Assembly (NCBI GenBank): GCA_905197115.1 | Contig: CAJJXN010000023.1 | Span: forward strand, 1 to 19,864 | DNA from: an uncultured Bacillota bacterium | Lineage (GTDB): Bacteria; Bacillota_I; Bacilli_A; RFN20; CAG-631 | Direction of reading: 5' to 3' | Length of the DNA stretch: 19,864 nucleotides | Position numbers and translations under genes: made by a program | Shown here: one piece after another, positions 15,477-19,864 of the stretch | Layout: each line of letters begins with the position of its first letter | How positions within the stretch are numbered: position 1 is the first letter of the stretch | Notes under the pieces: model-generated | The model's database searches: none | Seen by the model: the letters and a program-made list of their open reading frames with translations, nothing else | What the model was told of the DNA's origin: nothing

Positions 15477-15680
15477 TTACTTAATTCCGTATTTTTTATT
15501 GAATTTATCAACACGTCCATCTGCTTGAGTAAAACGTTGTTTACCAGTGTAGAATGGGTGACAGTTTGAACAAGTATCTACTTTTAAGTCTTTAACTACA
15601 GATCCTGTTTCAAATTCATGTCCACAAGTTGAACATTTAACAATCACTTTTTGATAATTAGGATGTATTTTTTCTTTCAT
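15477..15680 (-). CDS. rpmE: 50S ribosomal protein L31 (zinc-binding type)
   Basis: The 67 residues and the sequence MKEKIHPNYQ, CSTCG (Cys16, Cys19), CSNCHPFYTGKQRF (Cys37, Cys40) and a final DGRVDKFNKKYG are typical of L31. All four zinc cysteines are present, so this is the zinc-containing (C+) form; zinc-limited cells often carry a second cysteine-free copy, which is not in this window. It sits at the interface of the ribosomal subunits. The ATG follows AAGGAG by 8 bases. It is a single-gene unit between convergent trmK and divergent ezrA, behind a short structured leader. Confidence 0.97.
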   Translation of the reverse strand: MKEKIHPNYQKVIVKCSTCGHEFETGSVVKDLKVDTCSNCHPFYTGKQRFTQADGRVDKFNKKYGIK

Positions 15681-15730
15681 TTGTATTCTCCTTCCGCCTT
15701 AGATATTCTTGCAACCTAAAGTAAGTCCGC
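15681..15730 (-). ncRNA. Candidate L31 autoregulatory leader (5' UTR of rpmE)
   Basis: The predicted 50-base leader folds as CUUUAG (15716-15721), a 13-base loop holding GUUGCAAGAA, and CUAAGG (15697-15702), then GCGG and the AAGGAG ribosome-binding site. The stem sits directly upstream of that site, where L31 binding could control translation. Ribosomal-protein leaders of the L31 class are described in Firmicutes; I could not check this one against that model. Confidence 0.45.
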
Positions 15731-15735
15731 AATTT

Positions 15736-15764
15736 AATATAACATATTTAATGAAAAAAAACAA
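15736..15764 (-). promoter_or_regulatory. Promoter of rpmE
   Basis: On the minus strand: TTGTTT (15759-15764), 17 bases, and TATATT (15736-15741) preceded by TGT (extended -10). Transcription would start near 15729, giving a leader of about 50 bases. Confidence 0.65.
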
Positions 15765-15811
15765 GATGATTTTTTTGTTTTTAATGTCATTTTATTAAAA
15801 TAATCTTGTTT
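15759..15811. repeat. Inverted repeat in the divergent rpmE-ezrA intergenic region
   Basis: AAACAAGAT (15759-15767) and ATCTTGTTT (15803-15811) are perfect 9-bp inverted copies separated by 35 bases. The left arm includes the rpmE -35 box. It may be a two-site regulator target or chance in AT-rich DNA. Confidence 0.35.
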
Positions 15812-15817
15812 AATAGT

Positions 15818-15845
15818 ATGAAAAAATAAAAAAAAATGCTATAAT
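15818..15845 (+). promoter_or_regulatory. Promoter of the ezrA-nifZ-thiI operon
   Basis: ATGAAA (15818-15823), 16 bases, and TATAAT (15840-15845), with TGC before the -10 forming an extended -10. It lies about 30 bases before the ezrA ATG. Confidence 0.65.
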
Positions 15846-15874
15846 ATTTAAAAATGATTATGGGGTGAATTTTT

Positions 15875-17512
15875 ATGTTTTTATTAAGCAAAAAGCAAAG
15901 AGCAATAAAAAAACTTGAAGATAGCCAACAATTACTCGATGACAAAAAAAATTTAATCGAATTAGACTTTAAACGATTAGAAGTTATGGCAAGTGCTAAT
16001 GAAGATTTTGTTGTGGATTATGAAGAAATAAAGGTTCTTTATGAGCAATTGTTAGTAAATGATCATCATTCTTTAACAAGCCGAAAAGAAACATTGCTTA
16101 CACGTTTTAATTCATCTAAATTAAACAAAGACATTTATGAATATACAAAACAATATGAAAAAGATTTAAATACATATCACAAAAAAGTGTGTAATTTGTA
16201 TGAACGATGCGAAAATATTTTTGAACCAAGTATTTCGCTTCGTAATCGCAACGTTCAATTAAAGGAAAACTATCGAGAAATATTAAATGATTTAGACTAT
16301 TATCATGCTAGTTTAGAGGGTTGTTTAGAAGCATTTAATCAATTCTTAGAAAGTATTGAAGATAAATTTGATCGTTTAGAAACACTTTTAAATACGGGAT
16401 ATTTTCAAAAAGCCGACGAATTATTACAAATCATCAATGATGATTTATTATTAATCCATGGACATATTGGAAAAATTGCAGAATATAATACGATTGTAAG
16501 AAAATCGCTTCCGGAACGTTTAGAAGAATTACTTAATAAAGAAGTTCAATTAACATTTAGTGGTTATTTTATTAGTCATTTAAAGATTAAAGAGTTAGTG
16601 GCAACTATTTATAACATGCTTGATATTATTAAAGGAAATTTTGCTAAATTAAAATTTGGCGGCTTTGAAGATCAATATAATGAGATTGAAGAAAAATTAA
16701 CTTTACTTTCGAATGCTTTAGATGATGAAGTGTCTTGTAAAATTAATTTCGATGAACATTATCAAGAAGTATTAAAAAAAGTACAATTAGTAGAAGCTGA
16801 ATTTATAAAAATAAAAAGACAATATAATGAAGCAAAAGAATATTATTTTATAGATGAAATGATTGAACAAAGATTTATTAAATTTCAAAATTCAGCAGCA
16901 AGTTTATCCGATAAAAAGAGAGATTTTGAAGGTTTTATATTTTCTAACTCACGTAATCCGTACTCATTTATGATAAAGAAAATGAATTTAATTCAACTTG
17001 AAACACAAGAAATTGAATTAGAAGTGACTTTCTTTAAAAATTATTTTATTAATTTAAAAAATTATGCAGAAGAAATTTTTATTAAAGAAAATGAACTTAC
17101 AGTTGAATTAATTAAGACGATTGGAAGTATTCGTAAAAGTAATAATTTAATTATTTTAGAAAATTTTGAAAATGAAATTCATCAATCATTCCATAATCTT
17201 TATTTAATTCGTCAAGAATTAAAACAATTGCCAATTAAAGTAACATATATTAAAGAAAAATTTAATCGCGTTTATCATGAAGTGAATACATTATGTCAAA
17301 TATTGCAACAAAGAGTTCAAGAAGCTCAATTAGCATTGCAAGCGATATTATATGCAAATCAGTTGCGCAGTGAATTTAATGAGGTAGAAAAAGTTTTACA
17401 AGAAGCCGAATGTAAGTATCAGCAACAACAATATAAAGAAACTTCTGAAATTGTAATTAATATATTAAAAGAATATCATCCAGCCGCTTATGCCATTCTT
17501 GGAGGAAAATAA
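15875..17512 (+). CDS. ezrA: EzrA-like septation ring protein without the N-terminal membrane anchor
   Basis: The 545-residue protein is almost wholly helical and coiled-coil. Two stretches parallel Bacillus EzrA: GYFQKADELLQIINDDLLLIHG...IVRKSLPERLEELL (174-220), like EzrA's ITARKVLLEQDRNLERLQ...TVPGQIAKL; and the last ~50 residues, RSEFNEVEKVLQEAE...YKETSEIVINILKEYHPAA. EzrA regulates FtsZ ring assembly. The gene order ezrA-nifZ-thiI matches Bacillus, supporting the call. Bacillus EzrA starts with a transmembrane helix; here the protein starts MFLLSKKQRAIKKLEDSQ, with only three hydrophobic residues before the basic stretch. An in-frame TGA lies three codons upstream of the ATG, so no longer start exists. 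GGGGTGA precedes the ATG by 6 bases. Confidence 0.75.
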   Translation: MFLLSKKQRAIKKLEDSQQLLDDKKNLIELDFKRLEVMASANEDFVVDYEEIKVLYEQLLVNDHHSLTSRKETLLTRFNSSKLNKDIYEYTKQYEKDLNTYHKKVCNLYERCENIFEPSISLRNRNVQLKENYREILNDLDYYHASLEGCLEAFNQFLESIEDKFDRLETLLNTGYFQKADELLQIINDDLLLIHGHIGKIAEYNTIVRKSLPERLEELLNKEVQLTFSGYFISHLKIKELVATIYNMLDIIKGNFAKLKFGGFEDQYNEIEEKLTLLSNALDDEVSCKINFDEHYQEVLKKVQLVEAEFIKIKRQYNEAKEYYFIDEMIEQRFIKFQNSAASLSDKKRDFEGFIFSNSRNPYSFMIKKMNLIQLETQEIELEVTFFKNYFINLKNYAEEIFIKENELTVELIKTIGSIRKSNNLIILENFENEIHQSFHNLYLIRQELKQLPIKVTYIKEKFNRVYHEVNTLCQILQQRVQEAQLALQAILYANQLRSEFNEVEKVLQEAECKYQQQQYKETSEIVINILKEYHPAAYAILGGK

Positions 17513-17513
17513 G

Positions 17514-18650
17514 ATGGAACTATATTTAGATAACGCTTCGACTACTTGCGTGGACACTGAAGTAAAAGACTTATACATTTCTTTATTAAATAAATATTAT
17601 GGTTCCACCGGTTCTTTACATAAAATGGGTGAAGAAGCTTTATTTTTAGAAACGAATGCAAAAAATGACATTGCTGCTTTATTAAACGTTCAGCCAAGTG
17701 AAATCTATTTTAATTCAGGAGCAACAGAAGGAAATAATTACGCTATTAAAGGTGTGGCTTTTCAATATCAAAATCGTGGAAGAACTATTATCACTTCAAA
17801 GGTTGAACATCCAAGTGTTCTAGAATGTATAAAGCAATTAGAAAGGGATTTTCATTTTCATGTCATTTATTTAGATGTAGATGAAAATGGAGTAATTAAT
17901 TTGCAAGATTTAAGCAAATCACTTAATAATGATGTTATATTAGTCTCAATTATGTATGTAAATAATGAAGTAGGATCGATTATGCCAATAGATGAAATCA
18001 AAAAAATGATTTCAAAGTATCCAAAAATTATTTTTCATAGTGATGTCACACAAGCGATTGGAAAATGTTCTATAGATTTTCAAAAGTTAGATCTTGCAAC
18101 GATGTCATCTCATAAAATTCATGGAATGAAAGGTTGTGGCTTTTTATATAAAAAAGATAAAGTGACACTCTATCCTCTAATTAATGGTCATCCAGCAAGG
18201 AATACTTTGCGAGCGGGAACGAGTAATTGGATAAGTAATGTCACAACTGCTTTGGCTTTAAAAAAAGCGTATAAAAAACGTATTGAAAAACAAAAGTTGA
18301 TTTTAGAAACAAGGCAAAAAATAATTAAACTTCTTAATGAAATAAAAGAAGTAAGTATAAATACAAGTTCACAATATTCTATTCCAAATATTTTAAATTT
18401 CTCTTTAAAAGGTTATAATCCTGAGGTAATTATTCGAGCATTATCTTTAAAAGGAATTTATGTTTCATCTAGAAGTGCATGTAGTGTAGAAAAAAAAGAT
18501 CAAGTTTCTTCTACTTTAGTAGCCATGCGTAAGGACATGGAAAGTTGTATTTCTTCAATTCGAGTAAGTTTTGAAAAAGCTTTAAATGAAGAAGAGATTC
18601 AGTATTTTATTGATTCTTTAAAAGAAGTGATTTCAAATATAAGAAAGTAG
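17514..18650 (+). CDS. nifZ: Cysteine desulfurase (NifS/IscS family, NifZ-type partner of ThiI)
   Basis: PLP enzyme that removes sulfur from cysteine and carries it as a persulfide. It has 378 residues. Seen: LYLDNASTT near the start, FNSGATEGNN (66-75), His99 in VEHPSV, MYVNNEVGS (147-155), HSDVTQ (175-180), SSHKIHG with the PLP Lys201, RAGTSN (233-238), and SSRSACS with the active Cys323. I chose the ATG at 17514, preceded by GGAGGAAAATAAG, over an upstream start that would add eight residues inside ezrA. It begins one base after the ezrA stop, so its ribosome-binding site lies in the end of ezrA. The thiI start is 7 bases downstream. In Bacillus the same pair passes sulfur from NifZ to ThiI for 4-thiouridine in tRNA; the neighbourhood implies the same here. 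Confidence 0.94.
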   Translation: MELYLDNASTTCVDTEVKDLYISLLNKYYGSTGSLHKMGEEALFLETNAKNDIAALLNVQPSEIYFNSGATEGNNYAIKGVAFQYQNRGRTIITSKVEHPSVLECIKQLERDFHFHVIYLDVDENGVINLQDLSKSLNNDVILVSIMYVNNEVGSIMPIDEIKKMISKYPKIIFHSDVTQAIGKCSIDFQKLDLATMSSHKIHGMKGCGFLYKKDKVTLYPLINGHPARNTLRAGTSNWISNVTTALALKKAYKKRIEKQKLILETRQKIIKLLNEIKEVSINTSSQYSIPNILNFSLKGYNPEVIIRALSLKGIYVSSRSACSVEKKDQVSSTLVAMRKDMESCISSIRVSFEKALNEEEIQYFIDSLKEVISNIRK

Positions 18651-18657
18651 GTATAAA

Positions 18658-19836
18658 ATGCTATATACAGATATTATGATTCGTTATGGCGAATTAACAT
18701 TAAAAGGAAAAAATCGTAAAGATTTTATTGATTGTCTATTTACAAATGTTAAAAAAGCATTTTTAGATTTTTCATCTTTGACTTTTGAAAAACAATATGA
18801 TCGCATGTATATTCATTTAAATGAATGTCAAGATATAAATGAAATGATTAGAAGATTGCGATTTATATCGGGTATTTCTAGCTTTTCTCTTGTAAGTAAA
18901 GTGAATAAAGAGATGGAAGAAATTCAAAATATGACTTTAGCCATTTTAAAAGAACAATTAGATGACAATGTAAAAACTTTTAAAGTAGTGGCTAATCGTA
19001 GCGATAAATCATTTCCAATTATTTCTGATCAAATCAATCGAAATGTTGCGGGAGTGATTTTAAGAAATACTTCTTTAAAAGTGGATGTTCATCAACCCGA
19101 TGTCAAAATCAAAATTGAAGTACGTTTAGATGCGTGTTATATTAGTATTAAAAATTATGAAGGTTTAAAAGGCTTTCCTTTAGGAATTGGGGGAAAAGGA
19201 CTTTTAATGATAAGTGGTGGTATTGATTCTCCTGTTGCTGGCTTTTTAATGATGAAAAAAGGTGTAAAAATTGAAGCCATTCATTTTTCTAGTCCACCCT
19301 ATACAAGTGAAATGGCTATTTACAAAGTAAAAACTTTAATCAAGTCACTTGCAAAAATACAAGGAGATATCAAATTATATGTGATTCCTTTTACGGAACT
19401 ACAATTAAAAATTTATGAAGTTTGCGGAGATGCTTATGCAATAACGATTATGCGTAGAATGATGTATCGTATTGCAGATATAGTAGCTAAAAAAGATAAT
19501 TGTTTGTGCATTATTAATGGAGAAAGTGTAGGCCAAGTTGCATCTCAAACGTTGCAAAGTATGCAAGTAATTAATGAAGTAAGTAATAGTGTAATTATTC
19601 GACCTTTGGCAATCATGGATAAAAATGATATTATTCAAATTGCTAAAGAAATTAATACATATGCGACATCTATTTTGCCATATGAAGATTGTTGTACAAT
19701 TTTTGATCCCAAGAATCCAACAACAAAGCCAAAATTAAAAGAATGCTATTTCTTAGAAGAAAAATTCGATTTTACTTCTATGATTGAAAAATGCATTCTT
19801 GAAGCAAAGGTTGAATATATAAAAGTTGATGATTAA
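18658..19836 (+). CDS. thiI: tRNA 4-thiouridine synthase (ThiI)
   Basis: Adenylates U8 of tRNA and inserts sulfur, giving s4U. It has 392 residues. An N-terminal ferredoxin-like part with MIRYGELTLKGKNR (7-20) is followed by the THUMP RNA-binding domain (about 60-165) and the PP-loop ATPase signature SGGIDSPVAG (186-195). NGESVGQVASQT (287-298) and PYEDCCTIF (341-349, Cys345-Cys346) are typical of Gram-positive ThiI. There is no C-terminal rhodanese domain, as in Bacillus, where a dedicated cysteine desulfurase supplies sulfur; that partner is the gene just upstream. A role in thiazole synthesis is possible but not needed. The ATG follows a weak GTAGG. A strong terminator follows the stop. 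Confidence 0.96.
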   Translation: MLYTDIMIRYGELTLKGKNRKDFIDCLFTNVKKAFLDFSSLTFEKQYDRMYIHLNECQDINEMIRRLRFISGISSFSLVSKVNKEMEEIQNMTLAILKEQLDDNVKTFKVVANRSDKSFPIISDQINRNVAGVILRNTSLKVDVHQPDVKIKIEVRLDACYISIKNYEGLKGFPLGIGGKGLLMISGGIDSPVAGFLMMKKGVKIEAIHFSSPPYTSEMAIYKVKTLIKSLAKIQGDIKLYVIPFTELQLKIYEVCGDAYAITIMRRMMYRIADIVAKKDNCLCIINGESVGQVASQTLQSMQVINEVSNSVIIRPLAIMDKNDIIQIAKEINTYATSILPYEDCCTIFDPKNPTTKPKLKECYFLEEKFDFTSMIEKCILEAKVEYIKVDD

Positions 19837-19864
19837 AAAAAGCCGATACAATCGGCTTTTTTTT
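19834..19864 (+). terminator. Intrinsic terminator of the ezrA-nifZ-thiI operon
   Basis: AGCCGAT (19841-19847) pairs with ATCGGCT (19851-19857) around a 3-base loop. It is flanked by a 7-base A run and a T run reaching the window end. It is the GC-richest stem among the terminators here. Confidence 0.9.

Noticed and set aside
1..19864. Mobile elements, CRISPR arrays, toxin-antitoxin or defence modules
   Set aside because: No transposase, integrase, spaced direct repeats or defence-type domains were seen. The lone XRE gene has no toxin partner; its neighbour reads as a CotE homologue.
1..19864. Use of UGA as tryptophan (Mollicutes code)
   Set aside because: Conserved tryptophans are TGG and all housekeeping proteins are full length under the standard code.

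Overview
The window is a chromosomal segment from an AT-rich (about 70% A+T by eye) low-GC Gram-positive bacterium of the Bacilli / Erysipelotrichia / Mollicutes-related group. The evidence is the base composition, strong AGGAGG-like ribosome-binding sites, TTGNNN-17-TATAAT promoters, a single-chain glycyl-tRNA synthetase directly upstream of dnaG-rpoD, an ezrA-nifZ-thiI cluster ordered as in Bacillus, and a homologue of the Bacillus coat protein CotE. Tryptophan is encoded by TGG, so the standard code applies. All 17 genes stop with TAA (14) or TAG (3), none with TGA. I see no insertion sequence, prophage, CRISPR array, tRNA or rRNA. No gene-free stretch exceeds 300 bases; the longest is about 195 bases (15681-15874).

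Layout. (1) 3-506: the end of an unrecognised membrane-anchored protein, closed by a bidirectional terminator shared with the convergent gene. (2) 548-3730, minus: a CtpE-like P-type ATPase with an unusual ~175-residue external insertion. (3) 3814-6959, minus: lepA, a small one-helix membrane protein and hemW, overlapping and probably one operon, read from a strong promoter at 6986-7014. (4) 7099-7924, plus: a small XRE regulator followed by a CotE-family protein. (5) 7988-9313: an orphan MelA-type alpha-galactosidase (GH4). (6) 9443-10264: a secreted endonuclease I. Units 5 and 6 each have their own promoter and terminator. (7) 10389-15420: a macromolecular-synthesis operon, glyQS-dnaG-rpoD-trmK, with gaps of 11, 11 and 0 bases. 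(8) 15477-15680, minus: rpmE (ribosomal protein L31) behind a short structured leader. (9) 15875-19836: ezrA-nifZ-thiI, closed by a GC-richer terminator at the right edge.

Most of the window is housekeeping: tRNA charging (glyQS), replication priming (dnaG), main sigma factor (rpoD), tRNA modification (trmK; nifZ feeding sulfur to thiI), the ribosome (lepA, rpmE) and division (ezrA). The accessory or unusual items are the ATPase ectodomain, the XRE-CotE pair, an EzrA without its membrane anchor, the rpmE leader, and a glycyl-tRNA synthetase gene with no visible T-box. I found no clearly new multi-gene system. All assignments come from reading motifs by eye; no database search was run.
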